Origin: Semisulcospira habei | Lineage: Eukaryota > Mollusca > Gastropoda > Semisulcospiridae | Assembly: GCA_036245525.1 (NCBI GenBank) | Contig: BTPG01000004.1 | Coordinates: 159,512,552-159,576,551, forward strand | Direction: 5' to 3' | DNA: 64,000 nt | In this document: one piece after another, positions 8,599-17,767 of the stretch | Layout of the letters: each line of letters starts with the position of its first letter | Numbering within the stretch: the first letter of the stretch is position 1 | Notes under the pieces: model-generated | Told to the model about the DNA's origin: nothing | Seen by the model: the letters and a program-made list of their open reading frames with translations, nothing else | The model's database searches: none | Made by a program: the position numbers and the translations under genes

Positions 8599-9816
8599 AT
8601 AACCCACCATCAACCCTCCTACTGTAACCAAAAAGACCCACACATGTTCTGCCATAAACCCAACTACCTTTGCTGTAGTAGTAATCAGCCAACTGACAAC
8701 AGTGCCAATTATGCCAGGCAACGCGTCTACTGCTTTCAGAGCCAATTTCTTAAGCAAGTCTGATATGTGAGACAACTGTTTCTTTACCCACGTCTGTAAA
8801 TCTTTTGGGTCTGTTGGAGTCGGGGGGCCCGGGGTTGGTGGTGCTGGTGCCGGGGTTGGACCCCCACCGCCACCAGCACCGGAAACAGCTAACACAACAG
8901 TACTGATAATAAATCCAAGAGCTGTAATTAAACTAGCAATTGTAATACCCTGTTCTCTGAAAAGTGTTTTAAGTCTCTCAGCCAGAGTAGTGTCTTCGTG
9001 AAGTATTTTCTGAATAGTTTCTCTAATTCTGTTAACTTGGGTTTTCAGTTTTCCTCTTGCAATACTAATCACTTCTAACCGTCCTGATCTTTCTATCTGC
9101 AAATCATTTAATCTGTGCTGTATTCTTTCTTTTATTTCTGTGTCAAGATTTCCATTGTCTGCGGTAGCCAGTTTTTCTTTTTCACGTTCTATGTGTTTAT
9201 CAAGCTCACCCAGTTTGGCAACATTATTTACCATCTCACCTCTTATTGTCTGCAGTGATTTATCCAATCCCATAATCTCCCTCATTGACAAAGGTGGATC
9301 ATCTATTGTTTTCAAAGCGTCATTTATTTGACCTTCAGTAAATGAAGTTTCTTGTATCACTGTGTTTGCTATTTCTGGTAGGCTTGTTACTGGTGCCATT
9401 TCAATCTCTTGCCCTGTTGGTAATTTTGTTTGCGTGTCGTGAAGAACACTAACCAGTCTGGGGGGAACGGGAGACCCTCCAATTCCAAGATACCTTGCCA
9501 AACCAGAGTTACCACCGACTTCACCTTTAATTGTACTTAAAGCTCTAAACTTAGAAGAATTGTTTTTATGTGTTAGATTTATTTTCCCTCTGTCCGTATT
9601 TACAAATAAGTGCCCTTTATCATATTCAAATTGATTAGGATCTATTACATCTGGGTGGACACCAACACTGTCATAAAATGAGTTTACTTTATCTTTTAAC
9701 AGTTCGTGATACATACTAGACATAGTTACCATTCCAGTCATATCTGTGATACTGGTATCTGAGACATTCATGTCATCCATTTCAAAATCTTCATGATTAA
9801 ATCCTCCCGCTGCCAT
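8575..9816 (-). CDS. Conserved Polinton protein with coiled coil and membrane segments (413 aa)
   Basis: Minus-strand gene, divergent from the capsid gene with 40 bp between starts. Residues about 180-280 are highly charged heptad-like sequence (coiled coil). Then come a hydrophobic segment (about 292-315), a Gly/Pro-rich linker, and two more hydrophobic segments near the C-terminus that end in a lysine-rich tail. The product is probably a membrane protein with a long soluble N-terminus. Copy B (51719-52955) is nearly identical in design but has one extra G in a run of Gs. Function unknown; position next to the capsid gene suggests a virion component. Confidence 0.85.
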   Translation of the reverse strand: MAAGGFNHEDFEMDDMNVSDTSITDMTGMVTMSSMYHELLKDKVNSFYDSVGVHPDVIDPNQFEYDKGHLFVNTDRGKINLTHKNNSSKFRALSTIKGEVGGNSGLARYLGIGGSPVPPRLVSVLHDTQTKLPTGQEIEMAPVTSLPEIANTVIQETSFTEGQINDALKTIDDPPLSMREIMGLDKSLQTIRGEMVNNVAKLGELDKHIEREKEKLATADNGNLDTEIKERIQHRLNDLQIERSGRLEVISIARGKLKTQVNRIRETIQKILHEDTTLAERLKTLFREQGITIASLITALGFIISTVVLAVSGAGGGGGPTPAPAPPTPGPPTPTDPKDLQTWVKKQLSHISDLLKKLALKAVDALPGIIGTVVSWLITTTAKVVGFMAEHVWVFLVTVGGLMVGYLMKQIKK

Positions 9817-9856
9817 TGTTTTATTAATTTATTATTTTTTATTGTGCATAATAAAA

Positions 9857-11136
9857 ATGACACAGTCTTACGGATCAAAGTTAGACCCATACAGAAAACT
9901 ACGTGAGCCTCTGGGTGTTAAGGGCATAAGACAATCGTCATCACAAACAATCCAAGTACCATAGACCAGAACCAAACACTTACAGTCAAGTTTCCAAACC
10001 TAGGCCCCAGTGACGTTATCGTTCCTGGCACTGCACGCCTAGCATTTAATATTGAACTATCATCAGACGCAGATGTAAACAGAACACTGGTTGACAATCT
10101 TGGCAGAGCAATTGTTAGAACTATTAAAGTAAAACTTGAAGGACAGGAAGTGTTTAGTCTTGACGACTCAGATGTGTTCTACTGTTACAAAGACCTTTGG
10201 CTCACAAGAGAAGAACGAGAGGATCGTATTTACCAAGGTATACAGTCTGATAATGTTGGTAAACTTCGAATCAATGCTGGAGATAAATCAACGTCAGCAG
10301 CCAATGACGTTATTATAGCAGAAACATATGGAACCAGATTTTACATTCCACTTGAGTTTGAAATCCTAACAGCTCATTTGCCTTATTACCAAGGGGCACT
10401 GAATGACCGTCTAAGTTTTGAACTAACTTTCAATGACTACTCCAAAGTCATTAAATCATCTGCCACAGATGCAACATATAAGATCTCTAACATTTCCTTG
10501 GAATATGAAATTGTCACACATATTGAACTAGCCAGACTCATTCAAAATCAGTATCAGTCAAGACTTCCAATTTATTATGACCGTGTGATTAGACATAGTT
10601 TAATACCCAAAGACAAGAGTGACCCAATGTGGAACATAAACTTGAACACACCAGCTAGGTCACTGAAAGGTATTCTTATGTTGTTTGTTGAACCAGCAGA
10701 TCCATATAAACGGGATTCAGAAAAATTCTACAATCCTAAGATTACACATTTGTCCTGTACAATCGAAGGCCGCCCTAATCAAGTGTACGCTTCAGGAATG
10801 CTGCCTTATCAACACTATGACGAAACCACAAAGTATTTTGCAGGAGGAAGGATTAGAGATAAACCAGCAAACATTGCGTGCAAAGATCTACATCTGTATG
10901 ACGTTAGGATCGGACAATACCTTACAAACAAATACGCACTGTGGCTAGACCTTCGTAGTACAGATGACGATTATCTTCATGGGTCAGGACGAACTGTCGA
11001 GAATGGTAGTGATGGGATTACAATTCAGATACAAAAGAAGGTTGAAACTGCTGCAGCCATTAACATATATTTGTATCTAATTTATGACGCACAACTCAAT
11101 ATTGCAGAAAGCAGACTGAGTGGACACATATATTAA
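9857..11136 (+). pseudogene. MCP: Candidate major capsid protein gene with frameshifting deletion
   Basis: The reading starts at the ATG at 9857 and breaks after about 25 codons. Relative to copy B, four bases are missing near 9933. The second frame then stays open from about 9945 to the stop at 11134-11136. Without the lesion the protein would be about 427 residues, the size of Polinton double jelly-roll major capsid proteins. Sequence marks such as DDSDVFYCYKDLW and the position just upstream of the packaging ATPase agree with that role. The rest of the frame is fully open, so the deletion looks recent. Assignment rests on size, context and general resemblance. Confidence 0.75.
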
Positions 11137-11155
11137 AATTATATTGTGTATTAAA

Positions 11156-11767
11156 ATGAACCGGGGCTTGATGACACTCGATCCACACTGTGGATTGTTT
11201 TGTGGTGCGACAGGGTGTGGTAAAACTGAATTTGTACTTAACCTCTTACAAACAAGATACATACACCACTTTGAAAACATTGTAATATTTTGTCCAACAA
11301 TAAAACACAACAAAGCTTATCACAACCGTTTATTCATTTGGACTGACAGCAACATATACTTAGTTGACCCTGAGAAAAAACTGAATGACTACCTGCTGTA
11401 TTTTTACAAACAATTTGAAGGACAGCCAACCTTGTTTATTGTTGATGACTGTTCTGCAGAGAAAGACATTGTCAAAAAGAGAAACACTCTAGCAGAACTT
11501 GCCTTCAGTGGCAGACACGCAAATGTCAGTGTATGGATTCTCACTCAAAAATATAATGCTGTACTGAAAGATTTTCGAGAACAGTTAAAGTTTATCTGTT
11601 TGTTTTACTGTAAGGATCGTGACAGCTTCGAAGACTGTCTCAGAGAAAACGATGTCATCCCAAATAAGCATGAACGTGATGATGTAAAAAATAAACTGAA
11701 ATCAACTAAGCATCTAAAGCTTATTTTAAAGACAGATCAGCCCACAGGGTATGGGTTAGTAAATTGA
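11156..11767 (+). CDS. ATP: Genome-packaging ATPase, FtsK/HerA (A32-like) type, 203 aa
   Basis: Encodes a P-loop ATPase that in Polintons and related viruses is thought to pump DNA into the capsid. The Walker A motif GATGCGKT lies at residues 17-24 and the Walker B motif TLFIVDD around 92-98. A conserved QKYNAV segment follows. The start MNRGLMTLD is chosen because copies B, C1 and C2 all begin at the equivalent ATG; the in-frame ATG 36 bases upstream is not conserved. It follows the capsid gene by 19 bp and precedes the 115-aa gene by 36 bp on the same strand. Confidence 0.9.
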   Translation: MNRGLMTLDPHCGLFCGATGCGKTEFVLNLLQTRYIHHFENIVIFCPTIKHNKAYHNRLFIWTDSNIYLVDPEKKLNDYLLYFYKQFEGQPTLFIVDDCSAEKDIVKKRNTLAELAFSGRHANVSVWILTQKYNAVLKDFREQLKFICLFYCKDRDSFEDCLRENDVIPNKHERDDVKNKLKSTKHLKLILKTDQPTGYGLVN

Positions 11768-11803
11768 CGTAAATTAATTTATACATTTGTTTGTCCAATA
11801 AAA

Positions 11804-12151
11804 ATGACAGACGGACAAATCATACAAGTGCTTGATATCTCACACTGTTTTAAAGATGTTATGCATTTTACTGACTTAATATTACCCAAACAGACTAACA
11901 TAAGCCTTTCAGCACCATCAGAAATATATGTTACATATAGTGTGACTTTGGATTATGTTGATGAGCATCCAGATGTGGAGCGCATGACAGTTGATTTAAA
12001 GACGCCTACTTTTAAAGTTGATGATACCAACTATGGCTGGTTAGGGGAAGTTTGTTATAGCATATTTAAACAACTGCGCAAACTAAATGTTTATATTGAC
12101 AGTGTTACAGTTAATAAAGTGGTATTACACAAGGTGAGCCAGCAGAGTTAA
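11804..12151 (+). CDS. Small Polinton protein, family duplicated in other copies (115 aa)
   Basis: Plus-strand gene between the ATPase and polB genes. The protein is short, beta-rich and without a membrane segment. Diagnostic features shared with the relatives at 57392-57739, 61133-61453 and 61512-61827 are an N-terminal ...D-I/V-[ST]-x-C-F motif and a C-terminal VTVNKVVLHK-like ending. The ATG lies in CCAATAAAAATG. Element A has one copy, while C1 and C2 each show two different members side by side. I do not recognise the family. Its constant place beside polB would fit a replication accessory or DNA-binding role, but that is inference. Confidence 0.85.
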   Translation: MTDGQIIQVLDISHCFKDVMHFTDLILPKQTNISLSAPSEIYVTYSVTLDYVDEHPDVERMTVDLKTPTFKVDDTNYGWLGEVCYSIFKQLRKLNVYIDSVTVNKVVLHKVSQQS

Positions 12152-12193
12152 CGTTAATATTTTTTATTTTATTATTTTGTCGGTCAAATAAAA

Positions 12194-15100
12194 ATGACGG
12201 ACAATGCTCAAAGCCCTGGCCCATCAAACCCTGGCTCATCAGGCCTACGTAACGTGTTTCACACAACAAACTTACCTATATCTAATAGTAACAATGTCTA
12301 TGAATCAATAGAAAACTCTTTTTCTGTCATACATCAAAATCTTCTTACAGGCAGTGTTAAAATTCAGGTTGTTGCGAAAATTGAATTCACTAGGGTGGAC
12401 GGTGAAGTGATTGTATCGTACATATCAACAAGACAACACACAGTTAATACAAGAAGAGAACCGGAGGTAGAGAACGTGTTTAGAGACAGACTATTACCAG
12501 ACTTCCTCCAGGCGATTGACAGTGCAAGAATGAAGGGGTCTGGTTGGCACGAAGGACATGTACATGAACTGCAACTAAAGCAGTCTAGGTATCATCCTAT
12601 ACTAGGTAAAGCATGGTTGCCACTGCCAACAGAGGTTGTAAACAAAAAGGCTGTTGTTAACATACAGAACAATGACAATTTTTGTTTCATGTGGTGTGTG
12701 CTTGCTAAACTACACTTTGTAAAGTCAAAACCTGAACGTGTATCTAACTACACCAAATTTGTAAATGAACTCGATTTTAGTGGCATTGAGTTCCCTGTTA
12801 AAATAGAGGACATAGACTTGTTTGAAAAACTAAATCCTGGTATATCTGTAAATGTGTATGTGTGGGATAATGAGTCTGTTGATAAGTTACAGCCAATTAG
12901 AGTGTCCCCAATTGCCCCAACCTATGGGCAGTCAGAAGATAGACATGTTGATATGTTATTAATAAGCTCTGGTGTTAACTTTCACTACACAATTATCAGA
13001 AATATGTCACGACTAATTCATGGACATACAACAAAACACAATGGCAAACAGGAAGTGTGCAAGAGATGTTTACAGAGGTTTTCTTCTATTGCAGTGGCAC
13101 ATAAACACGTCCTACACTGCAGATCAGCTGATGACATACAAACTGTACTTAAGTATCCAGATCCTGGCAGCAAGGTTTATTTTAAGAACTATGGGAATCA
13201 GCAAAAGTTGCCGTTTGTAGTGTATGCAGATTTTGAATCATTGGTTGTACCATATGAGGGTCCTGTTCCAGAGTCATTACCAAAGACTATAAAGTTGAGT
13301 GACCAAGTGGTGTGTTCTTTTGGATACCTTCTTGTTAGGTCAGACGGTTTGCATTCAGAGCCTGTTATCTACAGAGGTGAAAATGCAGCATGTTTGTTTT
13401 TAACAGAAATGAGACATCTGTATAGTCAGGTAGTACAATATCTCACAACATGTCAGATGCCTTTGGTGATGACAGAAGAAGACAAACTGAAATTTGATAC
13501 AGCTGAGACGTGTTGGATTTGTGAACAACCTTTAGGGGGTGATAAAGTTCGTGACCATGATCACATAACTGGACGTTACAGAGGTTCTGCACATAACAAT
13601 TGTAACTTGTTATTAAAAATAGATCCTAAGACATATAAGTTACCTATCTTTTTTCACAATCTCAAAGGGTATGATTCACACATTATCATGCAGGCTGTAG
13701 ATGAGTCGTACAAAAACATTAGTTGTATTGCCCAGACAACTGAGAAGTACTTGACTTTTAGGTTAGATAAATTAGCATTTTATGACTCCATGCAACATTT
13801 GTCTTTAGGATTGGCTAGTCTGGCAGAAGGACTGACTGAGTATCCAATATCGAGTAAATATTTTGAGCCAGACTTGATTAAGAAAGGTGTGTATCCGTAT
13901 GAGTACATTGATCACTGGGTTGTGTTTGAGGAAACAAGACTGCCACCAAAAGAGAAATTTTATTCTACACTAACTGGAAAAGGTATTTCTGACTCTGAAT
14001 ATCAACATGCACTTGATGCGTGGGGGAAGTTGGGGTGTCAGACGATTGGTGACTACCACGATCAGTACTTAAAGGCTGACGTTTGTTTACTAGCAGATGT
14101 ATTTGAAAGTTACCGTGAGAAGGGTTTGTTACACTACAAGCTTGACCCGGCTTGTTACATAACTAGTCCTGGCATGACGTGGGATGCATTTTTGAAATCC
14201 AGTAAGATATCTATAGACCTGTTGTCTGATCGTATGATGGGTGAAATGGTAGAACACGGATTGAGGGGAGGTATTAGTATTGCAGCGAATAATTACGCCA
14301 AAGCCAACAATAAATATCTGGACACCTTTGACCCCTCAAGCCCGGGGTCAAGGTCATTCATTACGTACTTGGACGCTAATAACCTTTATGGCTGGGCGAT
14401 GTGTGAATTATTGCCCTTGAAAAACTTTTGTCTGTATGATTTGTCACAGTATGATGTAACAGAGTCAGGGTTACTTAACAATATTATGAATCTTGATCGA
14501 AACGACGCGAAGGGTTGGATCTTTGAAGTCGACCTGGAGTACCCACACCACCTACACGATTACCACAATGATTATCCATTAGCTGTTGAGAAAATGAGTA
14601 TGACAGGAAAAAAAGAAGACACCAAACTTGTGCCAAATCTAAATGACAAATTCAATTACGTTTGTCACTACCGCTTGCTGCAGTTTTACATCAGACACGG
14701 GTTAGTACTAAAAAAAGTTCACAGAGGAATCCAATTTGATCAGAGTGCTTTCATGAAAGATTACATAATGAAGAACACAACCCTTCGTGCCAGAGACGGC
14801 AACACTGCATTTGACAAAGACTTCTTTAAGCTTATGAACAATGCCTGTTTTGGCAAGACGATGGAAAATCCTCATCACAGAAAAGATGTGAGACTGGTCA
14901 CAACTGAATTGGGTGCAATTAAACTTACAGGTAAGCCACAGTATACAGGGTATAAAGAGTTTCATACATCATTGTATGCAGTGTCACTCAAAAAAAAGAT
15001 TGTTAAACTGGACAAGCCAGTATTCATTGGTATGGCAATTCTTGAGTTGTCAAAACTGTTGATGCTTGAATTTTATTATGATTACTTTAAACCAAAGTAT

Positions 15101-15685
15101 CCTGAGTGTCGATTGTTATACACTGACACTGACTCTATGATCATAGACGTGCCTACTGAAGACTTTTATGAAGACATGAAAACAGAACTGCATATGTATG
15201 ACACGTCTGATTACCCTAAGGATCACCCGCTGTTCAGCACACAAAACAAAAAAGTGCCTGGAAAGTTTAAGGATGAACTAAATGGTGTGCCAATAGTTGA
15301 GTATGTTGGACTGAGATCAAAAATGTATTCTATACTGCATCAGAAGGGTAGTCAGTCGAAAGCCAAAGGAATAAAAAAAACAGCAATAAAAAATAAAGAC
15401 ATTCGTCATGAACATTACAAGCAAGTGTTAGATGGTGCATTAATGCCTGATTATCCAAACAAGTCACTGAGATCAAACAAACATAATCTTGAAATGATTC
15501 AAACACATAAGAAGTCACTTGCAGTTGGAGACACGAAACGTGTTTTTCACAGTAAGGAAAAAGCTTATGCACCAGGCCATTACAGGCTCAAGTTATCTGA
15601 AGACATTTGTGATGAACTGGTTGATGAATTAATTGACGACTTAGTTACTGAAATGAGTAACGGTGTCTGGGGGAATAATCTGTAA
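12194..15685 (+). CDS. POLB: Protein-primed family B DNA polymerase (1163 aa)
   Basis: Replicates the element, presumably from a terminal-protein primer. Exonuclease motifs are DFE at residue 346 and YDS around 493-495, with YLKADVCLLADV further on. Polymerase motif A is DANNLYG at 727, typical of protein-primed enzymes. Motif B is KLMNNACFGK from 879, and motif C is YTDTDS with aspartates 978 and 980. Before the exonuclease lies a C2H2-like finger (about 288-310). Between exonuclease motifs is an HNH-like cluster with CWICEQ, DHDH and HNNCN (about 440-475). The frame is intact and full length for Polintons. The 3' end overlaps the convergent integrase gene by 45 bp. The start lies behind a palindromic leader shared with other copies. 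Confidence 0.96.
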   Translation: MTDNAQSPGPSNPGSSGLRNVFHTTNLPISNSNNVYESIENSFSVIHQNLLTGSVKIQVVAKIEFTRVDGEVIVSYISTRQHTVNTRREPEVENVFRDRLLPDFLQAIDSARMKGSGWHEGHVHELQLKQSRYHPILGKAWLPLPTEVVNKKAVVNIQNNDNFCFMWCVLAKLHFVKSKPERVSNYTKFVNELDFSGIEFPVKIEDIDLFEKLNPGISVNVYVWDNESVDKLQPIRVSPIAPTYGQSEDRHVDMLLISSGVNFHYTIIRNMSRLIHGHTTKHNGKQEVCKRCLQRFSSIAVAHKHVLHCRSADDIQTVLKYPDPGSKVYFKNYGNQQKLPFVVYADFESLVVPYEGPVPESLPKTIKLSDQVVCSFGYLLVRSDGLHSEPVIYRGENAACLFLTEMRHLYSQVVQYLTTCQMPLVMTEEDKLKFDTAETCWICEQPLGGDKVRDHDHITGRYRGSAHNNCNLLLKIDPKTYKLPIFFHNLKGYDSHIIMQAVDESYKNISCIAQTTEKYLTFRLDKLAFYDSMQHLSLGLASLAEGLTEYPISSKYFEPDLIKKGVYPYEYIDHWVVFEETRLPPKEKFYSTLTGKGISDSEYQHALDAWGKLGCQTIGDYHDQYLKADVCLLADVFESYREKGLLHYKLDPACYITSPGMTWDAFLKSSKISIDLLSDRMMGEMVEHGLRGGISIAANNYAKANNKYLDTFDPSSPGSRSFITYLDANNLYGWAMCELLPLKNFCLYDLSQYDVTESGLLNNIMNLDRNDAKGWIFEVDLEYPHHLHDYHNDYPLAVEKMSMTGKKEDTKLVPNLNDKFNYVCHYRLLQFYIRHGLVLKKVHRGIQFDQSAFMKDYIMKNTTLRARDGNTAFDKDFFKLMNNACFGKTMENPHHRKDVRLVTTELGAIKLTGKPQYTGYKEFHTSLYAVSLKKKIVKLDKPVFIGMAILELSKLLMLEFYYDYFKPKYPECRLLYTDTDSMIIDVPTEDFYEDMKTELHMYDTSDYPKDHPLFSTQNKKVPGKFKDELNGVPIVEYVGLRSKMYSILHQKGSQSKAKGIKKTAIKNKDIRHEHYKQVLDGALMPDYPNKSLRSNKHNLEMIQTHKKSLAVGDTKRVFHSKEKAYAPGHYRLKLSEDICDELVDELIDDLVTEMSNGVWGNNL

Positions 15686-16606
15686 TTCTTCTCTGACAAA
15701 TGCCCTCTGGGGTGCAGGGTCGTACAGGTAATATATTGTTGCGTCTGGACCGGGGACTATTTTTTTTATATTGTGTACAGACGTTGACCAGATAGGGTCT
15801 GTTGCCCTGCGTCTGTCGTCGTTCTCAGCCTCTCCTGGCTGATATAAATATCTCACCTGTTTAGTAAATAAACTTGTGTCTGGTGCCGGGGTTGGTCCTG
15901 TTTTTGGCTCTGTAATTGTTTTCAATTTAATAGCATCAGCAGGCTTAGGATGGCCTTCATTGTTCATTGCTTTTATCACATGTGGTAATCTCTTAACCCA
16001 CTCAGTGTTACGGGTGTCATGCATGAGTTCCTTAGAATACTGGTAACTGAAAAGTCTTTCTGATAACTGTTTATTAAAGTTCTCTACAATTGCCTGTGAT
16101 CTGTGTACGCCTGGAATGCCTCGTCTGACCAGTACACCATGCTTTGCAAATAACTGATTAACTGCGCCCTTAAATTCAGATCCATCATCAACTTGTACAA
16201 GTCTGGGGTATCTTAAAGGGCCACGACCATATATTTTTGTTAATGCTGTAGCAACAGTGGTAGCAGTTTTGTCAGATATGGGTTCAGCGTCTTTATACCT
16301 TGAAGCAATGTCTATGACAGTTAATGCATACTTGTATCGTTTCTTTCTTATTGTGTCATGTGGTAAGAACAGGAGGTCCATTTGGTGTGTGTCATTTGGG
16401 GTAGTGTTCTCAAAATGAGGTCTAGATATCTTTCTTGGAGCAGGGAGATATATCTGCCAAATTGCCTGTCTCTGTAACCATTGCTTGACTTGATTGAGTG
16501 TTATATCTCCGCCCACAGTGGCATGTAATTTCTGAATAGCTGTTTGCCCTTTCCAATAGCCTGATGGAGAGTAATATATTTTCGATAGTTTATTTTCGGC
16601 TGCCAT
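15641..16606 (-). CDS. INT: Polinton integrase, retroviral-type DDE (321 aa)
   Basis: Catalyses insertion of the element. The catalytic triad is visible as D77 (QMDLLF), D140 (VDDGSEF) and E175 (RSQAIVENFNK), in the order and approximate D-E spacing of retroviral-type integrases. An N-terminal helical region precedes the core, and a basic beta-rich C-terminal region (about 255-315) resembles the SH3/chromo-like end of such enzymes. The start is the ATG of MAAENKLSK, because copy B begins at the equivalent place. It overlaps the end of the 144-aa gene by 17 bp. Copy B has a damaged version (44687 to about 45465). Confidence 0.92.
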   Translation of the reverse strand: MAAENKLSKIYYSPSGYWKGQTAIQKLHATVGGDITLNQVKQWLQRQAIWQIYLPAPRKISRPHFENTTPNDTHQMDLLFLPHDTIRKKRYKYALTVIDIASRYKDAEPISDKTATTVATALTKIYGRGPLRYPRLVQVDDGSEFKGAVNQLFAKHGVLVRRGIPGVHRSQAIVENFNKQLSERLFSYQYSKELMHDTRNTEWVKRLPHVIKAMNNEGHPKPADAIKLKTITEPKTGPTPAPDTSLFTKQVRYLYQPGEAENDDRRRATDPIWSTSVHNIKKIVPGPDATIYYLYDPAPQRAFVREELQIIPPDTVTHFSN

Positions 16607-17024
16607 TTTTTCTAGCAATGAAAACTCCTGTAAAATAAACAAATGTCATTCCCACTAGAACAAAGATTATCTCTCCGTTTCTTTGTTCTGTACTCGGTTT
16701 GTAATAGTCACTTAGTTTTGGTTTTGGGATAGACATGTCTTCACCCGTGACAAGAAAATATTCCCTGATTGCTTCGTCTGTATTTGAAAACGTATGTTGT
16801 GCGTGGCCTTCAAGCCTGAGTTTTTCATTGATGAAATCAAGTTTCTCAATTCTATTCTTTTCATATTCCTGCTGGGCTTGTGCTAATTTTTCTGACGCCT
16901 CATTGTGACGTTTCATTTCTTCTGCAGATTCTTCTCTACCCATTTTTGAAAAGAGATAGTTTGAGCCACTGAATGCCAGAGCATTAACAACTGCCCCACC
17001 AATCATAATAGCTATCGTCGCCAT
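16590..17024 (-). CDS. Small Polinton protein with coiled coil between two hydrophobic segments (144 aa)
   Basis: The N-terminus is hydrophobic (TIAIMIGGAVVNALAF). Residues about 30-75 are charged and heptad-like (EEMKRHNEASEKLAQAQQEY), and a second membrane segment near the C-terminus (EIIFVLVGMTFVYFTGVFIA) ends in a basic tail. It overlaps the integrase start and lies 11 bp after the 76-aa gene on the same strand, so the four small genes and integrase could share one transcript. Copy B (44264-44690) is frameshifted. Function unknown; it looks like a small membrane protein with a protruding coil. Confidence 0.8.
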   Translation of the reverse strand: MATIAIMIGGAVVNALAFSGSNYLFSKMGREESAEEMKRHNEASEKLAQAQQEYEKNRIEKLDFINEKLRLEGHAQHTFSNTDEAIREYFLVTGEDMSIPKPKLSDYYKPSTEQRNGEIIFVLVGMTFVYFTGVFIARKNGSRK

Positions 17025-17035
17025 ATTATTTTTAT

Positions 17036-17266
17036 TTACATAGAAACATTTTCTGGAATAATTCCCTGCTTGACAAGAAAGTCTTTTGTCGCAATCGACG
17101 CTGTAACAACTACAATTAGCTTAGCGCTGTCTTCGAAATCGAGTCTACTCAAGTCTGCTGATTTCATTTTGAGTAGACTTTTCCCCAGCATAGAATAAGC
17201 TACTGCTAATCCACTGATTACGGCAGAGTGATACACAAGGTTCATCAAGTTCTTTGTGTCGCTCAT
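17036..17266 (-). CDS. Small Polinton membrane protein (76 aa)
   Basis: Short protein with a hydrophobic N-terminal half (YHSAVISGLAVAYSMLG) and a second moderately hydrophobic stretch (LIVVVTASIATKDFLV), ending VKQGIIPENVSM. Copy B preserves an open version of exactly the same length (44026-44256) with the same ending, in the same position. Conservation of such a small frame in two diverged copies supports a real gene. Function unknown. Confidence 0.85.
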   Translation of the reverse strand: MSDTKNLMNLVYHSAVISGLAVAYSMLGKSLLKMKSADLSRLDFEDSAKLIVVVTASIATKDFLVKQGIIPENVSM

Positions 17267-17302
17267 TTTCTAAGGCAATAAAAATTAAAATAATATTTTT
17301 AT

Positions 17303-17767
17303 TTACTGCATAAAAAATGGGTCAACGGCTTTGGGTGTTACTGGTAATGTGGCGACTTCTGGTTTTGTTTTTGGAGTGTCTGATTTTTTGGTCACTGTAC
17401 GAGTCTGTGGTTTGTATTTTTTGTATAATTGATAACCTACGTAACCAAATCCGACAACAAATCCGGCAATTATATATTTTGTTGATTGAGGTTCGGGGTC
17501 AGGGTTAGACTGGGTTGTTTGTCTCTCACTTTGATGAGGGAGTGATGGTAGTGACGGTATTGACACTGGTCCTAACGGTCCTGACGCCTGGTCAGTCACA
17601 TGAGCCTTTTCTGTTTGTGCTTGAAGCTGTAATTTTTTTGGTCTGTTATATTCAGCTAATCTTTTTCCAGCCTCAACCCTGCCTGGACTTTTAGTCTTAG
17701 TCACAGTTTGAACCTGCATCAAAACTGGACTGGGGTTCGGTTGTGGAGTCATCTGGATTTCGTCCAT
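17303..17767 (-). CDS. Proline-rich Polinton protein with one membrane segment (154 aa)
   Basis: The N-terminal half is polar and rich in Pro, Gln and Ser. One hydrophobic segment (YIIAGFVVGFGYVGYQLY) lies near residue 98-115, and a basic KKYK sequence follows. Its start overlaps the end of the next upstream gene by 71 bp. The copy B counterpart (43564-43988) shows several frame changes. I recognise no family. Confidence 0.75.
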   Translation of the reverse strand: MDEIQMTPQPNPSPVLMQVQTVTKTKSPGRVEAGKRLAEYNRPKKLQLQAQTEKAHVTDQASGPLGPVSIPSLPSLPHQSERQTTQSNPDPEPQSTKYIIAGFVVGFGYVGYQLYKKYKPQTRTVTKKSDTPKTKPEVATLPVTPKAVDPFFMQ

